Below, one piece after another: positions 33,574 through 45,150 of a stretch of DNA of 64,000 nucleotides (position 1 is its first letter; the number at the start of each line of letters is the position of its first letter). Where the stretch lies: positions 62,001-126,000 of the forward strand of contig JAVYIG010000067.1 of assembly GCA_035222895.1 (NCBI GenBank). Reading direction: 5' to 3'. Source of the DNA: Strongylocentrotus droebachiensis. Taxonomy: Eukaryota; Echinodermata; Echinoidea; Camarodonta; Strongylocentrotidae. The notes beneath the pieces were generated by a model. It had not been told where the DNA came from. It ran no database searches and worked only from the letters and a program-made list of their open reading frames with translations. The position numbers and the translations under genes are program-made.

Positions 33574-34129
33574 TATCATTTTAGATATCTATTATCAACT
33601 TTCCAGTGACTGGATTTCGAAAGAGAGCGAACAAAATAAAGACATCATGGTAACAATATTATTTCGTCATCAAAATGCACTAGTCAAGCACAATACGCTG
33701 AACGAATATGAAGTAATGCTTGCCCGTATTCTGAAACTTCACAAGCCGCCCCCCTCCTCCCTCGCCTGGTTCATCTGTTGTCATAGTAAATTAATCATTC
33801 AGGAAAGGGCTTATTCTTTTCTCAATATACACGTTAAACCTCAGCTTGGTATAGGTCTATTCCCGCTTTCAAGATAATGTTGGATTACTTTTTGTTTCAT
33901 CTTCTTCAAGCAGGCAAGTCTGATTTCCCAAAGGAAAAGTGTTTTAGATCTCAAAGTTTGGATGCACTAAACTGATTGAATGACTGCCCGCATGGATGGA
34001 CACCCCTTAAAAGGGAAACATAACTCTCATACAATTCACTTTACAGAGCCATTCAAAATGAAAATGACAGTAATAATTTACCTGGGGAAACCTCACGAGC
34101 ATCAATACTGTTCTTTCCGAGCGCGGGTG

Positions 34130-34302
34130 CCCTCGATATTAAACACCAGCGTCACTACAGGTTCTTGTTTAATACACCCTGGTCGAGAGGGTCAAAAGTG
34201 GGTTAGCATCTTGTCCAATGGAAGCAACAAGCAAGGATTGAACGTAGGACCTTTCGTATGAGAGTCTACTCTAGAGCCTCCACCGACATACCACGGTGCC
34301 CC
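34130..34302 (-). mobile_element. tRNA-derived SINE-like sequence
   Basis: Read on the minus strand from 34302, GGGGCACCGTGGTATGTCGG begins a tRNA-like head with an A-box-like TGGTATGTCGGTGG. About 45 bp later come AGGTCCTACG and TTCAATCC, close to a Pol III B box. The body continues to about 34130. It looks like the 5' part of a second SINE family. The tail was not identified. Confidence 0.5.
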
Positions 34303-34715
34303 TGCTATTATGAAGTATAGGCCTAAGATCCCAGAGTGGCCCCTTTCCCAGTTCAAGTGAACTAAAGATGACCTTTGGTTGGACATTCACAAGCCATTAT
34401 CTGTATTGGCTCATCGGACGTTCCGGGTTATATGAGGAAATAGATGAATAGTGAAGTCGATCACTAAAGCGAAACATTTAGGCCTGCCATATTGTCCAGA
34501 TGTTGATATTTGCAAAATGGGTTAATGTTCCAGCATCAGCATGTATTCATTAGAGTACGGTTTATGAGACCTATATCAGGCTTAGTATTTTATTGTGATA
34601 CACTGTATAACATTGAGGCACACTTAGGGGGCACGATTTGGGATGGTTTTGCAACTCTGTTTGTGCAATATTAATGCACCAACAAAATTGTTTTGACGGT
34701 GTTCATATCAAACTT

Positions 34716-34900
34716 CTCATTATTATTATTATTATCATCCTTATTATTATTAATATTATCATTATTACTATTATTATCATTATCATTACATTATGATTAT
34801 CATTATTATGATTATCATCATTATTATTATTAGCATTATTAATGTTAGTATTGGTATGCCTATTATTATATATTCCTTGTTGTCGTTGTTGTTGTTACTG
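34716..34900. repeat. ATT/ATC trinucleotide microsatellite
   Basis: Imperfect (ATT)n and (ATC)n runs over about 180 bp, followed by GTTGTCGTTGTTGTTGTT. Simple sequence with no further structure. Confidence 0.9.
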
Positions 34901-34977
34901 CTATTATCACTTTCTTACTACATATTTCATAACATGGCAGACATAGACTCATTATAGCATGACATTTTGGGTGACGC

Positions 34978-35180
34978 TTTAAAGCCCCTCTGTACTAGTT
35001 TACAGGAGAGATTTAGACCACCCTGCAAGGTCACTGACAGGTGTTTATCTGATCAAATCAGCTCTGAGTTAACATAAGAAAAAGAGGAACAGGGGGGGGG
35101 GGGACCAATGGTCACCAATTAGGCTTTGTTTGCTATATAGAGGGCGCAAGTAGCTATAAGTAGTGCAGTGGGCCTTTAAA
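34978..35180. mobile_element. TTTAAAG-ended MITE, copy 4
   Basis: Starts CTTTAAAGCCCCTCTGTACT and ends AGTGCAGTGGGCCTTTAAA. It shares GATTTAGACCACC, TTAACATAAGAAAAAGAGGA and TATATAGAGGGCGCAAGTAG with the three copies in the gene region. It has a G12 expansion near 35091-35102. Confidence 0.8.
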
Positions 35181-36335
35181 CTATAACACCTCACAGGTCA
35201 TTGACACACAGGTTGACGGGTACATGGACCGTTACTCATGCATGCCTCGGGCTCTCAAATGAAGTATGGATGATTGAATTCATTATCATCGCTAATGCTC
35301 TAGGCATTCAACATTACAACCGCTTGTTCAATTTCATCTCCGCGCATATAAAACGTATGTGCTTCCATAATGAGGTCATGTATATCTTCATGATGTACGT
35401 AATGAATTGGGTGTGAACTAGATGGACTACACGGAATAGTTTTTTTCCCCTGAATTCTATCATCATGACGGTAATCAAATGTATTGGTAATTAAATATGA
35501 ACTTGTGCAAAGATGAACCAAAGTTCAGATAATATCGCGAACCTTAACCGTAATAAGAATGAAAAAGATAGTAGTAATAATAATAAAAACAACAAGAACG
35601 ACCACAAAAACAATATAAAGATTAAACAAATAACGGTAGTCATATTAATGATGATGATAACAGTAACAACATTAATAATGCAATAGATTATTGATACCTG
35701 TAAAATTATCATATTTGCTGTTTACTTTGTCTAAATTAATATTATTTTCGATGTATGACATATTCATGCTCGTTATTTGTTTTCAGCCAACTCCAAATAT
35801 TTCTTATCGAACAAGTCCTTTAGTGTGAATGTATATGTCTATAATTTATGTATCCATATGCCCTGTAAATACAACAAATTTTCATCGTCAAATGGACAAT
35901 GAATATGAACCATATGAACCTATATAGCTGTTATTGAGTTAAGTGTGTCTTATGTTTCCTATTCCCTGTCTAGTTGATAATGCATCATCATTGTATTTCT
36001 TTATAGACTAACTGATGAGTCTTAAGATGCTAGCTTTCGTAAGAACAAGAGCAGTCACTCAATTTCTCATTTAGCCCTACGTGTACATAGAAATGAACAA
36101 TAACAAATGACTTTTTTTGCTCATTTGCTTCCTCATCATAAGTGGGACTAATGATAGAATAACTTTTCAATATTTTGAAAGATGAATAAAGAAACATCAT
36201 GAAATATCACTAATGTTTGCTTAGCATTTTCATCTTTTGTTTTATCTCTTTGCATTACTTCTATACGCAAACTTATGTTGTCATCACTCACTTAAAACAT
36301 TTGAAATTCATTAAAGCATGACAATATCATAATAT
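35181..36335. other. Intergenic, nothing recognised
   Basis: AT-rich sequence with short (ATA)n-like patches near 35570-35700. No conserved coding frame, RNA gene or clear mobile element was seen. Confidence 0.4.
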
Positions 36336-36560
36336 ATTCGGTATCATATAAAAGAGGGTAAAGAAAATGTATTAGAATAGGAAGAATTTATCTGGACATA
36401 ACATTTTTCTACTAATTTATGGGGAAATCTAAAGAAACTAATCTATTCGGTATCATATAAAAGAGGATAAAGAAAATGTATTAGAATAGGAAGAATTTAT
36501 CTGGACATAACATTTTTCTACTAATTTATGGGGAAATGTGGGTTTCCTTATCTAAAGAAA
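36336..36560. repeat. Recent tandem duplication, 109-bp unit
   Basis: ATTCGGTATCATATAAAAGA starts at 36336 and again at 36445. The following roughly 90 bp are the same apart from one visible G/A change. ATCTAAAGAAAC recurs after each unit, the second time after a short extra segment. A two-copy direct repeat with no coding content. Confidence 0.9.
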
Positions 36561-37129
36561 CACACTGGGTTGTTTTTCTTTTTCTATTTCCAGACATTTT
36601 CCCATGGGCTGGTCTTTGTTATATTTTACTTGGGTACGATTTTTGCTTATTAATGGCATTGGAAATTTGCATACTACCAAGATAAATTGCACAGAAAGGG
36701 TTTTATAAAGAACATTATAATGTACTAATTGCAGACGCAATGAACTGTATGTATAATTGAGTCGTTTCCAACAGTAATTGCTCGTTAGAAGACAACCAAA
36801 TAAATATATATATTTTTTTAATTAATGGCAAAATAGAATCTCACATGAAATTATTTAGACATTTCAAGAGGTCAAACAATTTCTATCAAATTGAAAACCA
36901 CAATCATTAGTGTCAATTTTAAAAACTCATTCCATGCAAGTATATAATAGACACAACAGCTAGTGTAAAGTTTGTAATACTCATTCTATTAATGTGTAAT
37001 AGACACAATCATTAGTACAGCGATTGTATAGACTCAGACTAAAAATATCTTGAATGCTTTAAATTTCTTAGTTGTGTATGTCCTTATTTTATCATTCTCT
37101 ATATTATTCTTTATTTGATTATATAGGTA

Positions 37130-37560
37130 AACATTTGCTAAAATGAGGCATATAATACCAATATTTCACAGACCACAAACACGGAGTTTTGACATTAGCA
37201 TCGTTGGCAGGCAATACATTATAACAGCTTTTGATACATATAGGCATATCTCTCTCTGTTGCCCCTCTCTCCCTCCCCGCACCCCCATTGATGTCATGTC
37301 CAACCGTAATCTTGTCGCGTATCTCCACATCTCCTCTCCATCAACGGACAGCTCAAATGCATTTACAAGAGACCCACGGAGATCAAGAGCATATTTTGGC
37401 GGTAACGTATAGGCCCATAACATTCAGATAATTGGGGCACCGATCAAAGCGCATTTATACAATGAGATACATCGGGAAGCTGTTCCCGAGGCCGCAGTAC
37501 CTGGGAGATTAGGTTTTGATGGTTCGTTGTGGTGAGGGGGAAAAGTGTGACATGCCCTTT
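37130..37560. other. GC-richer, possibly conserved non-coding block
   Basis: This block is less AT-rich than its neighbours and free of simple repeats. It contains words such as GGGGCACCGATCAAAGCGC and GAGGCCGCAGTACCTGGGAG. No reading frame shows family features on either strand. An enhancer is possible but this is only inference from composition. Confidence 0.25.
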
Positions 37561-39038
37561 CTGTCTGATGTGGTAAGAATGATTCACTTCATTATGTTCA
37601 TTGTATTATTATCATAAGTCTACACTCTTGTTGTGTATTATTGTATGAAACAAAGTACTCACCTATGCGCATGCTCCAATCAGGGGTGCTATTAACTGTA
37701 TGATTGTGGCTTATAATGAAATTATTATTATGAGTGAAAAGAGGAGAAGATGGGAGGGGTAGTTATCGACGTGGCGACTCGACATTTGCTGATGCAACGA
37801 GTGGTCCGGGCTTTATTTCGTCAAAGGAAAGGGTTAGGTTCGCACTTGATTTTTCAGTAAGTTTATGTTTATGGTAAGGGTAAGGGTTAATAGTATAGTG
37901 TTGGGTTCTAGGTTGTTTAGTTAAGAATTTGGTTATTGGAGGAAATGGACACTGAGCAAAATTGTCGCATGAACAAGTGTCGAACAGCAGGCGATGTACC
38001 AGTAATATGCCCTGTTACAAGGTCATGCCCTCTTTTAAAAACATAGGCCTACTTTTGTACTGTACTTCTCTATTTTCACTAATCGTATGTTACGAGAGAG
38101 AGAGAACAATGAAGGAGAGAGAGAGAGAAGAAAGGAAACTTGATAAGATGACTAGAGGCAAGATCAGTTGCTATTGCTTAGAGGAGGTCGGGGGGGGGGG
38201 GTCAATGCTGCTCTTCACATTTCGTACCTATGCATTAAACATGGTTTTCGACCAGCTGATGCTGCAATTATAGAACGCAACATTTGGAAGCGGAAAACGA
38301 AGACAAGTATCATGTTTTTCCTGCCGCCTGTATACAAGGGAGGTAGACCCATGTCGCGATAAATGGTACCAAGCCAACGGAACGAGGAGCAAGCTAAAAT
38401 GACGTGTCTCCACGCGGGGTTATACAACCTATGTCTGTGTAATTAAGACCGCGTATGTCATTGGTGATTGATTGCTTATTAAAATACTCAAAGTTAAACA
38501 TTACCTAATTATAGTCTCAACTTCAGACATAGATTTTTTCGGTCTTTCCAGGCAAATAAAAGATGATTTTCTAGACCTCTTTGTTCATTAGGATTTTAGT
38601 AGAATGGATTAAGATACCCCCCCAACGAACTGTACACAAAACGTTTTAAAATATGATACAATATGACAGAAGATTAATTTAATTAAATGAGGTTTTATCG
38701 AAATTCAATCATTTACTGAAGTACGTCACATATTCTGATTAATGCAACACAATTGTTTGCAAGTCTATTGCTATCTTAGTAAGATGTTAAAGTATTGTTC
38801 AACCCTAAACAAAACAAAAACAACCAAAAGTCGGTCTATCATTTTTATTTCTTCATTTGGTCGATGGGCGGCGAGATTTCTGCCCTTTTTTAAACCGTTC
38901 AGTCTGTTTACAGTTAATAAGCTTTAGTATTAATCCAGAGAGAAATGAGAAAGTTTTATTGTGTTCGTGTATATCTTTCAAATAATAAGGCAAGTTTAAT
39001 AGCCATGTCCATTGCCTATATAAAAGAGAGAAAATTAC

Positions 39039-39164
39039 AATGGCGTATTACTTAATCCGAACCTGATGTATAACTAAATAACTAACTAACTATGACTGAC
39101 TAGTAAACTAACTAACTAACTATCTCACTAATTAATGGCGTATCATCTAATCCGAACCTGATGT
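39039..39164. repeat. Direct repeat around a CTAA array
   Basis: ATGGCGTATTACTTAATCCG near 39040 and ATGGCGTATCATCTAATCCG near 39134, each followed by AACCTGATGT, flank an (ACTA)n-type array. The unit appears to have been duplicated together with the simple sequence. Confidence 0.7.
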
Positions 39165-39349
39165 CTAGGTGGTATACAAAGCGTATTAATAAATACCCTA
39201 AAGTTGATTTCTCGAAAGTCTTTGTGATCGTTTTAGTTCCTGTTAAATCAGTCTGTCACTTGTGTCTCTAGAATTAGTGCAGCTTATTACGTTGATAACA
39301 ATTTGCTTGAGCATGAAAGTTCAACATGGTTATCAATTTATTAACTGTC

Positions 39350-39550
39350 TGACTGCAACTAACTACCTCATCAACTAACAGTTTTACTAATTAACTAACT
39401 ATTAAACTAACTACGGACAACTAACTAACCAACTACCAAACTAAATAACTAATTAACTATGAATAAATAACTAACTGACTAACTAACTAATTAACTTACT
39501 TAATAGCTAACTTACTTATTAACAAGACAGTGACTGACTAGCTAACTAAC
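39350..39550. repeat. Imperfect CTAA minisatellite
   Basis: Many variants of AACTAACT over about 200 bp, broken by single-base changes. It is the same simple motif as at 39070-39130. Confidence 0.85.
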
Positions 39551-40560
39551 TGAATATTCGTGCATGTTTCACTTTCTGTCCTTAGTCAAGTTGGCCTAGT
39601 TATTATTGTTTTTGGTTAAGCAGTCTACAAAATCCTTGAACAATCCTTGCACTCTTCTTGAAGTAAGACTAAATTGGTCGCACGCCCTCGAGTGTTGTCT
39701 GTCTATCGGATGATCGATCGACGGCCCGCTCATGTTTTTCACATATGAGATATCGATGTTCATAGCATGCACGGAAGGGTTGTCGTACTCGACGACGATG
39801 AGGGAACAACAATAGATCACGACATCGATGACGTGACGTAGGAGAACTAATAATTAGTAATTAGTTTCCATTGGCCTTGCAGAAAGGGTTTGCAACAAGC
39901 AGGCCTTTTTATGATTGCAGACTAAGTTCGAACAAATTATTGCTGTCGAGTTAAGCAAGCCTGGAAAAGTTTCTGTTTTCTTTCTGTAGCGAAAAAGGTA
40001 TACAGAATTGAAATGGGAACTTGTATATGGTAACGCGTGTTCATTTATTGCACCTGTAGTACGAATCTGCGACAAGTAATCGAAATAACTGCAAAAAGAT
40101 TTTCTATTATAGTGGTGGCCATTTTTTACGAGAGATATTTTGTCATTGTTTTTTGCTTATTGCGACAATTAAAAACATAGACGTATTCAATTTAATAAAG
40201 AATGAACAGGAAATGAACAGTTATATTTCAGTACAGAGCTGGAGAGAAAAAAGTGCGCTAGCTTATTTATCAAATACTTGGGGAGATTAAGACTCGTTAG
40301 AATGATAAAATCCATTTTGCCATGTTCTTTGAATTAGAAATCGACAACGAAACTTGCAACATCGGTGATGTAAATTTGAAAATAATTCTCGGGTCTTCGT
40401 GCGACCTTGGAACGTCAAAGATGTTTCCACATTTCTCATTTATATTGTGGTTACATGTATATTATATATATATTAAAAAATGAACAGGTGAATTTTCCAT
40501 AAGGTACAAACCACGGAGCGATGAAAATGAGAAGTTGCTGTCGGAACGATGTACATACAT

Positions 40561-40890
40561 GAATGTTTGTCGCGACGGGGGAATGATGCAGCCGAGTAGG
40601 GGCGTCGCTAGTGGTAAATATAGGGTGTGCACCTCATTTTGTTTTCAGGCAGTGGGAAGTTGATGTCTAAAATATAAATACATGCATTTTTCTCGCGACG
40701 GGGGCCGATGCAGCTAAGTTGGGTGCGAGTAGGGGCATCACTTTAAATTAAGGGGGTACACCCTCCCCATTCATTTGTATTTGTCGGCGATGAGAATTTG
40801 CTCGTGTTGGGGGGGGGGGGCGGTGGATACAGCGAGTTGGGTTTTGGCTGTGGCGTCGCTTGGAGGGAGGATGTTGGTTTTAATCCTCCC
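40561..40890. repeat. Three degenerate tandem units of about 115 bp
   Basis: TTGTCGCGACGGGGGAATGA near 40568, TTCTCGCGACGGGGGCCGAT near 40690 and TTGCTCGTGTTGGGGGGG near 40798 start similar units. Each continues with a GATGCAGC/GATACAGC word, GAGTAGGGGC or GAGTTGGG, and GGCGTCGCT or GGCATCACT. The units are spaced about 122 and 111 bp. They are GC-richer than the surroundings. Confidence 0.65.
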
Positions 40891-41300
40891 CTTTTTCGTT
40901 GGCAAATTTGGGATTTATTTGCTTTGTTAGGTAAATTGCATAATCATTGACCTCCCCATAGTTTGTTCTCAAAACATCACTTAGCCACTATGAAATTCAA
41001 ATGAACATTTAGTTTCTTCCATTCAATTTTAAGACATATTTGACATCTGTTCAAACAATACAATTTATACGCAGGAACATAAGTATAAGTTAAGAACTTG
41101 TATTACAATGAAGAAGGCGCGAATCCCGCGATCATTACCGCATCGGGTAATGTTCACATTTCAAAGATCCCTCTCGTTTGTTTATCTTTCTTGTTAGATT
41201 GTCTAGAACATCTGTCGGCAATTTAAAATTGTGCGGATTTGTTTATCTTGTTTTTTAACTTTAGAGGTACCATTTTCGAAATTTAGTTCGACAACACCCC

Positions 41301-41479
41301 CAGGGGCGGATCCAGCCGGCGACAAGGGAGGGGGCCCAATTAGTGAGAAAATATTGAGCGCTAAATCAACATCCCCTTGCGCGTGGGGGAGGGGGCTCGT
41401 CTTCTTTTTATCTCAAAAAAGGATAAATTTACCTATTTTTAGGGCCAGGGGAGGGGGCTCGCCCCTGGATCCGCCACTG
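41301..41479. mobile_element. CAGTGGCGGATCC-family element with 8-bp target duplication
   Basis: The left end is CAGGGGCGGATCCAG and the right end CTGGATCCGCCACTG. The flanks are AACACCCC at 41293-41300 and AACACCTC at 41480-41487, an 8-bp duplication with one change. This supports membership in the hAT superfamily. The interior repeats GGGGGAGGGGGCTCG. No coding content. Confidence 0.75.
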
Positions 41480-41487
41480 AACACCTC

Positions 41488-43840
41488 CCCCCTTTCAAAA
41501 TGTTCTTGCGACGCCCCCAGCATACCGGCGTCCTTGAAAGGTAAAATATTGAAAGGCAATCAGGAACAAATTGAGAGAGGACAGGTGTGACACGCATCAC
41601 GCCACATAGGGCTGAGAAGCCAACTGCGACCAAAACAGTTCTTAATTTGTGTTCTCCAGAGAAGACATGGGATCTGAATGTTGAAGTTAAAGATCATGTA
41701 TAGTTTTTGGTGAGCCCTCAAAACTGTTCGTCAGATGTATTTTTTGTTTTATGGTAGATAACGAGATCCTAGCAGTACTAAGATGCCGCGAAGTTTCTTC
41801 ATCATCATACGGAATATTAAACAAATGAGAGGTAAACAAACAATTATTAAGATATCTGGCATAGGACGTAAATTCCAAATGCGTCAACGTACGCTCTACA
41901 TGACTGTGTAAAACCTATGTGAAAGGTTTGTGTATAGCAGTGATCGACCGTTCCTTTCAGAAATTAACATTAAAATAGACCAGAAATCATGAACGGAATA
42001 TCAAATGATCTCGCACGTGATACAGGGAGAATAATGAGAGACTATATTTAACAGTTTCATGCCAATTTTGCTTTGTTGTTGTTGCTACCAACACTGATCG
42101 TGAGCTTTAATTGAGCGGGAAGTGGAGTGCCGCATGATCGTCTGCTCACCACTCAAGGGCTCATTAACGTCATGTGCTCACTTTTGTTTTCGTATCCAGG
42201 TGAAAATAAAAATAGAGAAGTGGTTTTAGTTTCGTTCTGCTGGGTGGTGGGAAGGGGTGACGATAAATGAGGACTGAGGAGGAGGAGGATAATGCCAGAA
42301 TACTGTCACAATTTTAATTATTATGGAGAAATCGTGATAGAGGAATACGAATGAAGGTCACGTGACAATGGGAGAAAACATACGAAATATGAATTATACG
42401 ATCGTCATGATCTCAGCGTTTCTTTTCAATCTATTAATGTCATTTATCGGCATCAGTATGTGAAATTTGATAATGCTATACAAAATTGTAGACTGCAGCA
42501 AAATAAAGGCTACAGCTTACTTGTACTCGACGAAATAAATTCTTGTTTCTTTAGGCATTTTGTCATTTTGTCATCTATTAAAAACACTGATTAAATGGAG
42601 CGACAACTAATAAACACACTCCCTAATAAATATGATAATATCGACTGAAAGGCATCAAAAAGTGAGATGCGGAAAACAAAATGTGCCTAAACCATTTTAC
42701 CGCTGATGAAAGTGTTGTTGCCATGACGACGGGCTAAGGATGGGGGTTGCTTATTATCCCCTGAGAGCAAACGAGATGGACATTGCATTTGCAAGATGGG
42801 ATGTCTAGCTATATCATATGGCGTTAACATCTGCGACATGCATATTAATTATTATTCCTGTATTAATATTTTTGCTGGAGCCGAGATTTCTTGCACATAC
42901 AACATCATAGCAGTCGATGTATGATAGGAGCGAAATGAATAAATTCAGATTTTCTTAGAAAATATCTTTGAGATAGAATGTGTTGAAATAAAAAACAATC
43001 TAGGAAAATAAGTTTGATAGTAATTTTGTTTGCACTTTCAAACTCAAATTTCATATAAAAAAAAATTCTCAATTAAGATTTAGTTCGACAAAGTGGTTTG
43101 ATTTGATTTGATTTGATTTGATTTATTGGTTTCTGCAAACAAATTTCACCCCAGATTAATCACCTATCTTATGGGGTGTTTTTTTCTAAAATACTATTTA
43201 AAATAAAAAAAATATGTTTCGTTACACTCTGTTTTAAAACTGGTGTAACTATCATCGTCACCGTCACCGTCGTCATCATAATTGTTGTCACCATCACTAT
43301 CTTCATTATAAATCCACCACCATCATCTTCAATATCATTATCGTCATTTTGATCATCATCCTCGTCATGCTCTTTAAGTACTTATATCTCTTCATCTGCT
43401 CAGACGTAGCTACATGCAAAAAAGAAGGCAGGGGGGGGGGGGGAGGGGCTGGAACACGTTTTTTTTTTTCCCGCAAACATTGTTAAATATACATCTGATG
43501 ATTTTATATTTATACATTTTGCTTAAAAGGCCAGTCCGAAAAATAAAACTGCTATAGGGGTAGGTGCTTGCCTATATCATGTGATGGGTTAATCACATCT
43601 GGTTTATATATTCTTATTTCAAAGAAGGACATGCACATGCATGCAAAGAAGCAGAGCCACCGGGAAGGACAGTCGGTGAACCTTTGCCGAGCTAGGCCAC
43701 CTTCATCCTTACTTCAGATGCTTCTCTCAGGGCTGTTGAAAGACAACCCCGAAGAGAAAATGTAGGTGCACGGCAGCTTTCTTTCTTCGTCAACCTTAAT
43801 CATGTGATTTGGCCGAATTCACACTGCTTCATAACTATAT
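41488..43840. other. Intergenic, with a pentanucleotide LINE-like tail
   Basis: No gene recognised. (GATTT)n at about 43098-43125, followed by ATTGGTTTCTGCAAAC, resembles a LINE or SINE tail and is the complement of the tail type at 14448. (ATC/GTC)n patches lie near 43250-43370, and a G-rich run is near 43432-43447. Around 42060-42360 the sequence is less repetitive and could be conserved, on composition only. Confidence 0.35.
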
Positions 43841-43844
43841 TCAT

Positions 43845-44060
43845 ATCCACTCACCCACACCCGCGGACACACTCCTCGCTCACACACATACGCACGCACG
43901 TACATGCGCGCGCACACGCACACGCAAACGCACACATACACACGCGCACATTATATAAATATATATTTATATACATACACACACACATGTATATACATTG
44001 TTAATATTATTATCATTATCATCATCATCATCGTCATTATTATTATTATCAAGTATCTGG
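43845..44060. repeat. CA/CG alternating tract and ATT/ATC microsatellite
   Basis: Alternating purine-pyrimidine sequence (CACACG, GCGCGC, ATATAT, ACACAC) spans about 43850-43998, and (ATT/ATC)n runs to about 44050. The first part is the kind of sequence that can adopt Z-DNA. Confidence 0.85.
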
Positions 44061-45035
44061 CGACACCTATGCCTAAGAGACGAAAAGCGTGATTCACTGT
44101 AACCCTCGGGTCTCTCTTCGGAATATCTGGTTGGGGTGTGCAGATGGACCACTAAACCAGGGTAGCCTCCTAATCATATACGGATAGTGCAGTGGGATCT
44201 TAACGTGCAAAGGTGGTGACTTTTCTCTATACAGGACCTCCATTTAACATCCTATCCGAGGGACCTAGTTTTTTCCACTGTTCCATAGCATGTATCAATC
44301 TGGTTCGACAGCCAGACGCTTAGCCAACTCAATATAAAATACATATACATGTACACAATAAATAATGTACCTATTCTCGTATGGATAACTTTATAATAAA
44401 TGAAAAGCATAGCTTCAAAGGACAGGAACAATGAGAATCATATATTTATACAAATAAATACAATATGTATATGTATACACCGTGAGTGATTGAAACGAGA
44501 GCAAAATTCGTAATTTGTATATTTCATGACAGGTGTCATTAATGTCTCAAATAATAATTCGCTAACAGTTCTTTGCAATTTACACATGAAATCGTAATGA
44601 CAATTGTTTTGTTTCGCCAAGATTTGATATTAAATGAAAAATATTCAATATGCATTGGGATTAAACTTAATAAACAATATGGTGATATGTAGGCCATAGG
44701 GGGAAAATACCTCACATGGAGAAGAAATGATTAAAGAACTGGCGGGAATAAATTCCATCCTATAACCCCATTCTATCCGTTTGATGAATTCGCCTAAATG
44801 GGGTTGACAAAAAACCCGCTTGGTAGAGGTAGATATCAGTATCAATCTCGGGCTTTCTCGCCCCGCCAGTTAGGGTATAATTAGACCAAAATGTCACTCT
44901 TCGGCAGTCGTCCGATAAGATGTTCGTTTGTTATCGTTTCGTCTGTAACCCGTGGCAACCGATACCTCTCTTGGACTGGAGAAGCTACCTGGTATTAGAT
45001 GGACTTAACTCTTGTGCGGATAAGAAACGTTACAA

Positions 45036-45150
45036 GACAAGAAGAAGGAGAAGAAGAGGAGGAAGAGGAAGAGGAGTAAGAAGAAGAAGAAGAAGAAAAC
45101 GACGAAGAAGAAGAGGAAGAATAAGAAGGAGAAGAAGAAGAAGACTTTTA
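45036..45150. repeat. GAA/GAG purine microsatellite
   Basis: Imperfect (AGA/AGG)n over about 115 bp. It gives poly-Arg/Lys and poly-Leu frames that are not genes. Confidence 0.9.
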
